From the NCBI GenBank assembly GCA_004194705.1, contig SADC01001293.1, forward strand, positions 124,001 through 188,000: a stretch of 64,000 nt of DNA, read 5' to 3'. Position numbers and translations under genes: made by a program. Source of the DNA: Ditylenchus dipsaci. Taxonomy: Eukaryota > Nematoda > Chromadorea > Rhabditida > Anguinidae. Under the pieces are notes generated by a model that did no database searches, was not told where the DNA came from, and saw only the letters and a program-made list of their open reading frames with translations. Shown here in pieces: positions 55,598 to 64,000 of the stretch. How positions within the stretch are numbered: the first letter of the stretch is position 1; every line of letters begins with the position of its first letter.

Positions 55598-57381
55598 TTG
55601 CATTTAAGGTTGAGCCTTCTGACACACTCCAGAGTTTGGAACTCAAATACAACAGTCAGTTTCTGTGACACTTCATTACACACCTTATGCCCCTACACAA
55701 TGATCCGTTTTTCGTCCGCATCCGCACTTAAAAGCACAGTATAGAAAAAGCAATGAAATTTATTTCGTATATGCATTTAATGTAGTTCGCAATGTAGTTT
55801 AAGTAGTCCGCATTGCGGACTACTTAAATGCATATACGGAAATAAATTTCATTGCTTTTTCTATACTGTGCTTTTAAGTGCGGATGCGGACGAAAAACGG
55901 ATCATTGTGAACGTAGGGTTAGGCCTCAAACACAATGAGGAGTCTGTTTGCGGATGCTAAATCAGATTTGTAACTCGGAAAAGGCCATAACTTTTTTTCC
56001 AATTTTGCAAAAATTATTATTTTAGTGCTATCTTGTAGCTAAGATTCAGGGCTACCAGATGAGAATTTTATAAAATAGATGTCCTTTAAAGAATTAAGAT
56101 AAAAATGTAAGACTCCGACTAAGACTCCTGACCAGAATTTGAGTCAGGAGTCTTGGGTGGAGTCTTACATTTTTATCTTAATTCTTTGAAGGACATCTAT
56201 TTTATAAAATTCTCATCTGGTAGCCCTGAATCTTAGCTGCAAGATGGCACCAAAAGAATAATTTTTAAAAAATTGGAAAAAAAGTTATGGCCTTTTCTGA
56301 GTTACAAATCTGATTTAGCATCCGCAAACAGACTCCTCATTGTGTTTGAGGCCTTAGACACCTCTTTTTAGCTAAATTCAGAACAGATTTTAAAAAAGTA
56401 TCACTAGTTTTTATATGTAACTAGTAACAGGACAGTCTTTTAGCTGAACAGTTGGCTAATAATCCTTATCTTTTGAACGGGACGGGTAGACTTTTACGGC
56501 TACTTTTTCACATCGACTACTACTTCACTTCACATAACTTTTTTCATGTATTTTGTTTTTTTTTATCTCCGATGTTTTCACACCGTTTTGTAGCTAAGAT
56601 TTTTCTCTATTGACTGTGTGGTCAAACATCCTAATTAAAAAGAATGTTTGAGAAAATCACACCAAATATAAGATAAAACTCTACTAAAACACCGGTTTTT
56701 AATGTAAAATTGGTGTGATTTTCCCAAAAAACTATTTTTAATCAAGGTGTTTGACCTTTCAATCGATAGAGAAAAATTTCAGCTACAAAACGGTGTAAAA
56801 ACATCTGAGATAAGAGAACAGAATATATGAAAAAAGGTATGTGAAGTGAAGTAGTAGTCCATGTCAAAAAGTAACCGTAAAAGTCCGCCCCCTTAATGTT
56901 TAAAAAAATTAATTTTCTCTATTTCAGGCTCTATGTACGAAATAAAGCGGATTAATCGGTTATGGTTTGTTTTTTCTAAAATGTACAACACAAAAAAATT
57001 ACTGTCTATATTCGTAAATTCAGGTCAAACGACAGTCTATACTGCAAGTCTCATGTAAATATACCTGTTTTTGATGAGCTTGATATGTCTTCACCCAGCT
57101 CGAAGTCCCAAAGGTCGAGGAGTGAACTTTCAAAAACCACCTGCAGCTTTGATGACTCCCAGAGCAGTAGCCTTAGAAGAGGCGTTCCCACTAGAAGACT
57201 GGATCAAAATGGAAAATCTTCTAGTAAACTCATTCCAATCTCCAATTCCAAAACTTCTCTTAGCAAGGTAGAGGAAGCAGAGAGCGAATCGCTTGACCAA
57301 ATCTTTAAAAGAATCGACAAAAATGTGAAAAAGTCGCAGAAAATTGTCAGGAAATTGAACAAAAATTGTCCAGATATTTAG
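55598..57381 (+). CDS. LysM-domain protein, LYSMD1/2-like (5' end not found)
   Basis: Exons 55598-55654, 56928-56964 and 57024-57381 join in phase. The first gives AFKVEPSDTLQSLELKYN, the second SSMYEIKRINRLW and the third SNDSLYCKSHVNIPV, together a complete LysM domain (compare the family pattern of a DTLQ start, IKRxN centre and NDxIxxxxxLxIPV end). A Ser-rich spacer follows (SSPSSKSQRSRSELSK), then a basic helix, SLDQIFKRIDKNVKKSQKIV, like the C-terminal helix of LYSMD1/2. In animals these are intracellular LysM proteins of unclear function. The 1.27-kb intron after the first exon is filled by three inverted elements (55690-56893). The upstream start is missing; an ATG-containing frame from 56933 alone is not the true start because it would cut the LysM domain. 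No membrane segment is seen. Confidence 0.75.
55690..55918. mobile_element. Inverted-repeat element (CCCTACACAATGATCCG ends)
   Basis: CCCTACACAATGATCCG and CGGATCATTGTGAACGTAGGG are inverted; arms of about 100 bases include GCATCCGCACTTAAAAGCAC and its inverse. The centre has the word AGTCCGCATTGCGGACT. It lies in the LysM-gene intron, directly next to the following element. Confidence 0.8.
55920..56356. mobile_element. Inverted-repeat element (TAGGCCTCAAACACAATG ends)
   Basis: The ends TAGGCCTCAAACACAATGAG and CTCATTGTGTTTGAGGCCTTA are inverted; arms of about 200 bases include GTTTGCGGATGCTAAATCAG and its inverse. The centre reads AAGACTCC...GGAGTCTT. Edges match the fragment at 19880-20090. 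It lies in the LysM-gene intron. Confidence 0.8.
56479..56893. mobile_element. Inverted-repeat element (GGGACGGGTAGACTTTTACGG ends)
   Basis: The arms contain TACTACTTCACTTCACATAA and inverse, AGCTAAGATTTTTCTCTATT and inverse, and AAATCACACCAA and inverse. The element ends about 35 bases before the LysM exon at 56928. Confidence 0.7.
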
Positions 57382-59161
57382 TATAGTATAATTTTAGTAT
57401 AGATGTTTTATGTCTTCTTAAGAACTCTTAACTATGCTTGGAAAAACAATTTTTTTAAAAGTTAATGTTTCAAGGGCAATATTTTAGAAATAATATGATT
57501 TGGTTTGCTAAAAAGCTGAAATGTGCCACAAAAACTCGAAACTTGAATATTCCAAAGTTTTTGTTCAAAATTTTTTCAATTTTTCGAAATCGTTAGCCCA
57601 GGATCTCAGCTTCCCAACAAGCTATCAAATTTCATTGTATGATTAAAAAAATGTAGAGATTTGGGTATTTGAATAAAGTAACAAAAAGATAAAAGTTAAT
57701 TTCCTTCCAGTCCCTAAATGTCTACTTTTTGAAAACCATTCAATGCAGACTGATAGTTAATTAGACAGATAAAATCTTGTGATACACGATATCTTAAAAA
57801 ATAATCAAAAATTAACACAACAAGTTATCAAAAATGACAATTCAATGTCATTTTTAGCTTTTTATGTCAGATTTCAGCTTTTTAGCAAACCAACTGTACA
57901 AGAACTAAAAAGCAGTGTAGGAATAATTATACAGCCGAGCCTACATATTAGGTGGTGTGGAAAGTATTCCGACTAATTTTGAAGTGGCTGTTTCTCGGTC
58001 GATTTTTATCTTTTTCAGCCGATCTTTTTTATTTTGAAGCCATTACTTTTATCTTTTGAATAGAGCATGAAGCTTGACTGAATGATCATCGGAATACTTT
58101 CCACACGACCTAATATAACGGCACTCATGGGAACCAGCTCGTTGTTATATCGGGGTAAACTCTGTTTAATCTCGTTATCGGCAACCAGAGAGGTTGAAAA
58201 AGTTGCCATTATATCCACGTTAAAGCGTATCAAAATAGTCATATCACCCTCGAACATAGATTTTTTTAATTTTTAAATAATTCCAGTTTATTTTTCCAAA
58301 TAGCTTGCACTTTCAACTTTTCTGTTTATGATCCTGTCTATGAAAGATCTCAATGCAGTTCTCTTGGGTATTTTAAAACAAAGTCATATACTTTAAGTTT
58401 GTGTTTAGACCAATTTTAGGTCATAATAAGTCATTTTGTAGTCGTAAGCAATTTTAAGCGATTAACATTGGACAAAGATAAAATGAGAAAACGAAAAATT
58501 CAGACAGGATTTGAAATTTTCGAGTTTTCAGTTTTTGTTAAAGTAACTGGTGATTAATAAGTTTATGATTTGTATCCATCATGACAATGTCACTTGTCAA
58601 ATGTAAATACACTATTCTTTATAAAAATTTCAGAACTGCAAAAAAAAAGTGGTCTAACGGTACATTCAAAGTGACTGCCTGAAGATTAAATACAAAAACT
58701 GATTGGATACACCAGTTGGATACATTTTTAATCTCCATTCTTGATATTTTACATCTTTGTGATTCAAGCTTAGGCAAGTAAGCCAACTCTGCGTCAGGAC
58801 AGACTCGAACATGTTTTACGAACTTTTTATAGTTCGAAAAACACGTTTGGGACTTCCTACGTACGCTGGCCTACCCTGCGCTAATCCTAAAGTACACTAC
58901 GGTAATCCCAAAACACCATGGTAGGGCCAAAAATAGGTGCTTATATAGATTCTTGATAAGGAGGATGCCAATCATGAGGATTTTATGAAAAAAAGAGGTT
59001 TTATTACGTGTAATCTCACCACTTAGGTAATATTTAGTAATTTAGTGTATCCAATCGTCAATGTATCCAACTGGTGCATCCAATCAGTTTTTGTATCCAA
59101 TCGGTGGTATGCCATTCAAAGTCGCACAGCTCATTTTTGAGGCATCCTGTTAATTAATATA
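57382..59161. other. Downstream of the LysM gene; two small inverted repeats
   Basis: 57930-58115 has GGTGGTGTGGAAAGTATTCC and its inverse. 58768-58893 is the second GCTTAGGC-family copy. The word ATCCAA(T/C)(T/C)GGT occurs several times at 58700-58725 and 59045-59105 (ATTGGATACACCAGTTGG and inverses), marking another decayed inverted element. No gene was seen. Confidence 0.4.
58768..58893. repeat. Short inverted repeat, GCTTAGGC family, second copy
   Basis: GCTTAGGCAAGTAAGCC ... GTCAGGACAGACTCGAACAT and CTACGTACGCTGGCCTACCC ... TAATCCTAAAG correspond piece by piece to 3309-3445. Confidence 0.55.
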
Positions 59162-59769
59162 CAGTCAAATCTCGATATAACGCCACCCCTGTGCCCGTAT
59201 TCAGGGCGCAAAACGGTAAAAAATCGGACCGATTTTGGAACCGATTCTGTTCCATTTTCGGGCCTGTTTTTGGAACAGATCGGTTCCGAAATCGGTCCGA
59301 TTTTGGAACCGATTTTTGTACCGATTTTGTAACAGATTTTTTGTACCGCTTGATTTGCCGATTGTTTTATCGTTTGTTGTACCGATGTTTGTACCGTCTT
59401 TTGTACCACTTGTTTTATCGTTTCTTATGCAGCTTGTTTCACCGGCTTTTGTATTGATTTTGCCCAACTAGTCTCATACTAACTGAGAATGAGTGAGTGA
59501 TAAGTGTAGTTTATAACAAATAACTGTAGAAATGTAGAGGGTTTTACCTTATATATTTTTACAGTTAACGACAAGTCTCAGGCAATTGTGCGGGTGTGGT
59601 CCATCCCGGGTTGTGGTCCATCCTATCATATGCAAAATGCAAAAAACCACCCGAAACACCCAAAACCAGTTAAGACCACCCAAAACTAGCCAAAAAGCCT
59701 CAAGATTAGCTTTGGTCCACACTTTTCAAGTTCGTGCATTTTAAAAAATTTCGCGGGTTTTTCGTGTTC

Positions 59770-59985
59770 CAAAACGTGTTTTCTGGACTAATTCGGGCAT
59801 GCTGAAAATGGTTTGACAGTGGTAAAATGCCGCTTTCTCGAGTATTTTTTGATTATTGGGCGATAATTGACTTTGGTGAAATCAATTTTTGACCAAACGT
59901 CAAAAATATGTGAGAAAACGGCATTTTACCATTGTCAAACCATCTCCAGCTTGTCCAAATTAGTCCAGAAAACACGTTTTGGAAC
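59770..59985. mobile_element. Inverted-repeat element nested in 59162-60610
   Basis: ACGTGTTTTCTGGACTAATT, GGTTTGACAGTGGTAAAATG on the left; CATTTTACCATTGTCAAACC, AGTCCAGAAAACACGT on the right. The arms are about 75 bases, with a 60-base AT-rich centre. Confidence 0.65.
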
Positions 59986-60360
59986 ATGAAAAACGTAAAA
60001 AATTTTGATCCAAGTGGACGACCACTTGGTTTGGCTGGTTCAAAGTAACAAATTTAAATTCCCGCAAATTTGAATGGGAAAATTTTCCATTTTTCCCATT
60101 GGGGACAGAGTGCGAGTGAGAGTGGAAGAGCTCCATTGGAGACTTAGCTTTACCTTAGACATGATTCCGAGGAAGACTTTTGATCAAAAATGCATCTAGA
60201 AGCTCTTTTTCCCTGTTCATGTCAATGCCGTGTTCTTGTATTTCGTGGACAGTGTGATGTGATTTGAATTAAGCATGAAATTCTGTACACCTAAACGCGA
60301 ATATGATGTGACACCCACATCTAGAATATAGCCTCAAATGGTTGGGAAACTTGATAATGC

Positions 60361-60425
60361 CCCAATAGCCGAGTGGATAAAGCTTCCAGCATTAAGTTGA
60401 GGCTCGAAAGTTCGATTCCCACTAG
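60361..60425 (+). repeat. tRNA-like fragment with pol III boxes
   Basis: A-box-like TAGCCGAGTGG (60367) and B-box-like AGTTCGATTCCC (60408) are about 30 bases apart. A D-stem (AGC/GCT) can form, but the anticodon and T stems do not pair well, so it is read as a decayed tRNA or SINE head inside the transposon, not a working tRNA gene. Confidence 0.4.
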
Positions 60426-60945
60426 AAACAGCAAATTTAAAATCGGTTCGAAAATGGAACAGTTTGTCCCAAAATCGGTCCGATTATCGGTTCCAAAATC
60501 TGTCCGAAAATCTATCTTATTTTCTGTCGATTTGCGCCCTGAATACGGGCACTTGGAACAGGCCCAAAGTGTCGTTATATCGAGGGCGGCGTTACATCGA
60601 GAGTCGAGTGTAGTAGATCTAATAAATAAAAAACATTTTTTGGGTTTTTTACAATCGACAGCACTTCGCAACACGGTAATGAAAAAGCTGCCAACCAGTG
60701 CAAATTCATAAATTCTATCACCTGATTTTAAGGCATACATTATTTTTTTCAGCTTATTTGGTGAAAAGACCGACGACATAAAATAACTAAACTTTATTGT
60801 GTTTTCAAAATTTAACAGCTTAAACAAGCCTTTTTGCAGCCTAAGAAGTTAACTAATCTAACCTTAAGTTTTTTTAAATCACAAAAATCATGAAGTGCAG
60901 AATTTTATTTTTGACGAATCTGTAAAAATAAACAACTTAAAAAAA

Positions 60946-61416
60946 TTAGAATGGTCTAGACTTAAGAGAAGCACTTGTAATCACTATTTTAGGCACTTCA
61001 TTTCCACTGGTTGTTCTACTGGGGGCTTGGTCTAAAATAATTTTTTTACCAAAGTTTTGGAAAATTTACAGGTAAAGGAAAAATTTTAGTTTTCAAGTAT
61101 TTGAACAGAAATTTAACAATGATTAAATAATAATGCCTGACAATAATAAATTAAAATTACCGCCAATGAAGATGTTTTCGAATTCTACATAGCTTTTCTT
61201 TTGGTCTTCTTCTTCATAATCTTTATCATTGTCAAAGCGTAGATGGTCTTTCCGACCTAAACTCACTTTTCTGGCCATGCTAGCACCCACACTGTTGCCT
61301 GCACTACCACTGCTCCACCTGCATAAGAACACAGAAGCCAGTACAAACACAATTAGTGCTAGGAAAGTGGACAGCAGAGCTACGGTCAAAAATAAACTCA
61401 GGAAATTTATGGGCAT
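60946..61416 (-). CDS. Small single-pass membrane protein, 113 residues, unknown
   Basis: Exons 61416-61161 and 61031-60946 join in phase 1 (GTAATT donor, ATTTTAG acceptor). The start is the first ATG. Residues 1-33 form a hydrophobic segment (LFLTVALLSTFLALIVFVLA then SVFLCRW), best read as a signal anchor because no small-residue cleavage site follows. The rest is polar: RKVSLGRKDHLRFDNDKDYE, EEDQKKSYVEFENIFIGG, ending PKIVITSASLKSRPF. The cytoplasmic side is predicted to be the C-terminal side from the Arg after the segment. No family was recognised. It stands divergent from the S28 peptidase gene at 63050. Confidence 0.6.
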
Positions 61417-63049
61417 TTTGAACAGTTTTTGGAGGAATAAATGTTTTGGTGATCGATTGCTAGCAAGAACAAAGGAAGAAGATCAAACGAAGAGAAAGAG
61501 TTTGCCAGCGTAATATTTTGGTTGAGCAAAAGGACAGAATATGAAATGAGCTGTTTGGAAGCAGTTTGGAAGGTCGCAATCGAAAGCAGCAAACACCCAG
61601 AAATCATTTAATTTCGCAGAAAACAAAATTATTTAAAAGTTTTGAAAACATTTCTAATGACAGTGCTCCCAAGTTTTTTTTTCAAAAAAAAAGTACATTT
61701 TCGAAAAAAATAAGATTTTTGGCCCAAAAATAAGTACATTTTGAAACTTTGCTTTTTCGTAACTTTAGTAAATAACTTATCCTTAAATATCGCCATTTGT
61801 CATCAAATTCTTTATTCAATCAGAAAAAAACCAAGAATAACAACCAATGAATTAGCAACAAACAGTTAAAAGTACTTTTCCCAACTTCTAATCTTGGTTA
61901 AAAGAACATTGCTTGCCAAATTTATGTCGTAAACGATTTTGAAAACTGCGAATAAAATAAGAAAACGGACGAGACTTTTTTCTGCCACCTTTTGGCTTCT
62001 TTCTGGCACCTTTTGCTTTTTTCTGCCACCTTTTACTTTTGGTTATTATTCTTTTCGACCCACAGAAGTCTTCTTTCTTACACCAAATCACCTTGTTTAA
62101 ACCAAACCATATGAAACAATAAAAAATAAGGTATGCACCCAGGTGGGTTCGAACCGGTGGCAGAAAAAAGCAAAAGGTGGCAGAAAAAAGCTTTTTAAAC
62201 CAAAACTCAAAAAAGGTGGCAGAAAGAAGCCAAAAGGTGGCAGAAAAAAGGTTTATCCCTAAGAAAACATTGGAGTACAACACAAACAAAAATTCAAACA
62301 AATTCACTTTAAATTTATTAAAAAATTGCCCACTTTTTCGTTCTAAGATATTTTGTGCCGAGATGCTGTAAATTTTTCGAAAATAAGTACAAATAAGTAC
62401 ATTCGTCGAAAATAAATACATTTCTTATGAATAAGTACATCTTAAATAAATAAGATTTGGGGTCCTCAAATGAGTACATTTCTTATAAATAAGTAAACTT
62501 GGGAGCCCTGTCTAATAATTTAAACGTGTAAGACTCAGTAAAAACAAGTTTTTTTGTAATATCTCATGTGAACTAGCTGAACCAGTGGCTCTCATTGTGG
62601 CCGGACATTGGTTGTAGCGACCAAGAACTGAAGTCAGACAAACACTTTGTTTTCAGTGACTTAGTTGAAACATTAAAAGGTCGCAATCGAAAGACAATTT
62701 TGAGTTCCTCGCCAGTCGCCAAGGCTTTCAGTTCCAGGCTATACTTCAAAGGTGTTACTGTAAACTAAGACGGTGATCGAAACCAAAATGGTTGCGATTG
62801 ATTGGGCCTAGACTGACGAATCATAATGTCAACAGACTTGGAGATATAAAGTGTCAGACCCTAAAAAATAAAGTTTTGGGATGAGTTTGTATCGCGAAAA
62901 TAGAGATGTTTATAAAAAACGATTTTCTAGGCAACGGTCTTTCTAATTATATCAAAGCCATCTGAATAAATAAGCTAAAGTAAAGCAATAAAGTCAAAAT
63001 TCATTATAACTTTAATTAAAAAAACTTATATTAAAAATCGAATTTCGAA
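61417..63049. other. Divergent intergenic region with one hAT-like element
   Basis: It should hold the promoters of the membrane protein (-) and the S28 peptidase-like gene (+). The element 61661-62510 fills half of it. The rest (62519-63049) shows no gene; CAATCGAAAG occurs at 61577 and 62686. Confidence 0.4.
61661..62510. mobile_element. hAT-like element built from AATAAGTACATTT, with a nested GGTGGCAGAAAAAAG-word part
   Basis: The ends CAGTGCTCCCAAGTTT and AAACTTGGGAGCCCTG are inverted; flanks TCTAATGA and TCTAATAA agree at 7 of 8 bases. The word AATAAGTACATTT appears twice near the left and about five times near the right end (62380-62490). In the middle, TGCCACCTTTT occurs three times (61983-62040) and the inverse AAAAGGTGGCAG four times (62155-62250). 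The word GGTTCGAACC at 62148 is a lone B-box-like sequence. Confidence 0.85.
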
Positions 63050-63878
63050 ATGTTTTTAATTGCAAACCTGTATCTCAATGTGCTAGTATTTTTGTTGCAT
63101 CTATTTTATGTCACTAGCGATTTATTACTACCACTAGCATTGACTGCTGACACATCTGACAGTGTGATTTTACAGCCAACTAAAGACCTAGTGTCTTCCA
63201 CTGAATTCGACCTAACTCCAGCCACGTTTGATGCTTTGATCGATAACTTTGATCCTTTAACAATGCCACTTTTCAACTAAGGTTTGTATTTTACAAAATT
63301 AGGCACTCGAAAAACGTTGCAATCGCTTTGCGATTTCAAAATCTATAATTTTATTTAGATACTTCTACAACAAGGAAAACATCAACCTCTTTGGTCCATG
63401 TTTTCTGTTTATTGGGTCTACGAAACCAATTACAGACTACTTGAAAGATTATGTAGGGTTTTAAGTTTTGACTGCGTAAACTTGAATTTTGGATTTTTTA
63501 AACTTTAAAAATGTCCCAAAAACAAACTTCGTGATTTTCAGCGTTTCCTTTTCGACATGGCTAAAGAAATCAAAGCTGCAGTGGTATTTGTGGAATTAAG
63601 ATACTTTGGAGAAAGCCTACCTTTTGGAGTTGATAGTGACAAGGTATTCTACGTGAAAAGCAATAATTAGATTAAAAAATTTGTTAATTTCAAAAGAGTC
63701 TGAGCAAGCTGCAGTTTCTAAGCACTAAGCAAATACTCAAGGACTGTGTTCGGCTGATCTCTCACATCAAGAACACCAAGATCATCCCTTATGATGCTCA
63801 TGTCATTGCTTATGGAAGCCAAGTTGGGGGAATGTTAGCTGCATGGCTAAGGCTACAGTACTCTAGTGTTGTTAGTGG
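63050..63878 (+). CDS. Serine carboxypeptidase S28 family protein (Pro-X carboxypeptidase/DPP7-like), partial, probable inactive
   Basis: Exons 63050-63281, 63359-63452, 63542-63643 and 63697-63878; the gene runs past the window. It opens with a signal peptide (MFLIANLYLNVLVFLLHLFY). The family start (LIDNFDPLTMPLF, then RYFYNKENI) needs one more T in the run 63270-63273, which also fixes the splice phase. Then come KEIKAAVVFVELRYFGESLP, the S28 signature next to the acyl-enzyme pocket, and LQFLSTKQILKDCVRLISHI. Where active members have GGSYGG before MLAAW, this protein reads GSQVGG, so the nucleophile Ser position is Gln. S28 enzymes cleave after Pro or dipeptides in lysosomes or outside cells; this copy looks like a non-catalytic paralogue. 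The Asp and His of the triad would lie beyond the window. Confidence 0.8.
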
Positions 63879-64000
63879 GTAAGAAAAATATCAAGCGTTG
63901 AATAATGCCTATATTAAATTCACTAAACATGGTGCTTGCACAGAGTAATTTAACGAGGGTCTTTTCACATAATTGAAAGTCTCATTAAGGAGACGTCTCA

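Larger units (their letters stand above)
59162..60610. mobile_element. TA-flanked CAGTC-type element with a nested ACCGATTTTGG-word element
   Basis: The outer ends CAGTCAAATCTCGATATAAC and GTTACATCGAGAGTCGAGTG are inverted and flanked by TA. A second inverted pair, GTGCCCGTATTCAGGGCGCA (59191) and TGCGCCCTGAATACGGGCAC (ending 60552), lies inside. Next to these are about 15 copies of ACCGATTTTGGAACCGATT-like words (59215-59465) and a smaller inverted set (60435-60530). In the middle is a third inverted repeat (59770-59985). Confidence 0.75.

Noticed and set aside
59131..59467. Overlapping frames on both strands in the ACCGATT array
   Set aside because: Short-period repeats keep all frames open; the protein is a repeat of the word, not a gene.
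60361..60425. Functional tRNA gene
   Set aside because: A and B boxes are present but the anticodon and T stems do not pair; classed as a tRNA-like fragment.
60321..60827. 168-codon minus-strand frame, the second longest here
   Set aside because: It runs across a transposon end, a word array and flanking DNA; no motif recognised and no consistent codon use.
61888..62421. 177-codon minus-strand frame, the longest in the window
   Set aside because: It lies wholly inside the hAT-like element 61661-62510 and is dominated by the GGTGGCAGAAAAAAG word array.

Overview
This is animal nuclear DNA: AT-rich, with split genes, many introns of only 45-60 bases, and acceptors of the type TTTCAG or TTTTAG. 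The short introns, the splice-site style, the small-heat-shock-protein type and AG-like acceptors just upstream of several start codons fit a nematode or another small-intron invertebrate. This is inference; no ribosomal or mitochondrial marker is present. Bacterial features such as operons, RBSs or CRISPR are absent, and most open frames longer than 60 codons are chance frames inside repeats.

Genes, left to right: a METTL13-like methyltransferase (+, 1624 to about 6250, 5' end not found); a Hippo/MST-type Ser/Thr kinase (-, 15369 to 6954, 15 exons, kinase plus SARAH domain); a GPALPP1/DUF3752-like protein (+, 21287 to 29470); an alpha-crystallin small heat shock protein with tryptophan-rich N-terminal exons (-, about 39158 to 32449); the wreck of a FLYWCH zinc-finger transposon gene (+, 42843 to 44543); an unknown secreted protein rich in Asp, Asn and His (-, 49138 to 47103); a weak two-exon small gene (-, 51669 to 51369); a LYSMD-like LysM-domain protein (+, about 55598 to 57381); a small single-pass membrane protein (-, 61416 to 60946); and the start of a serine carboxypeptidase S28 family protein whose nucleophile serine appears to be replaced (+, 63050 to beyond the window). 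These are ordinary, functionally unrelated genes, not an operon or cluster.

Everything between and inside them is packed with short inverted-repeat elements (MITEs and foldback elements), often nested. At least five termini classes are visible: hAT-like elements with 8-bp target duplications; TA-flanked elements starting CAGTC; TA-flanked elements starting CAGGGTGAGTC; TTAA-bounded elements; and a family starting TACCGTATT followed by CTCTA. The most striking feature is that many elements with unrelated sequences share one architecture: the body is built from many degenerate copies of one short word, and the word is also the element's end.

A second window-wide signal is technical. In at least six genes the only thing breaking the frame is one missing base in a homopolymer run, and restoring it also repairs the splice phase. 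This points to long-read consensus errors, not pseudogenes, and any automatic annotation of this contig will be fragmented.
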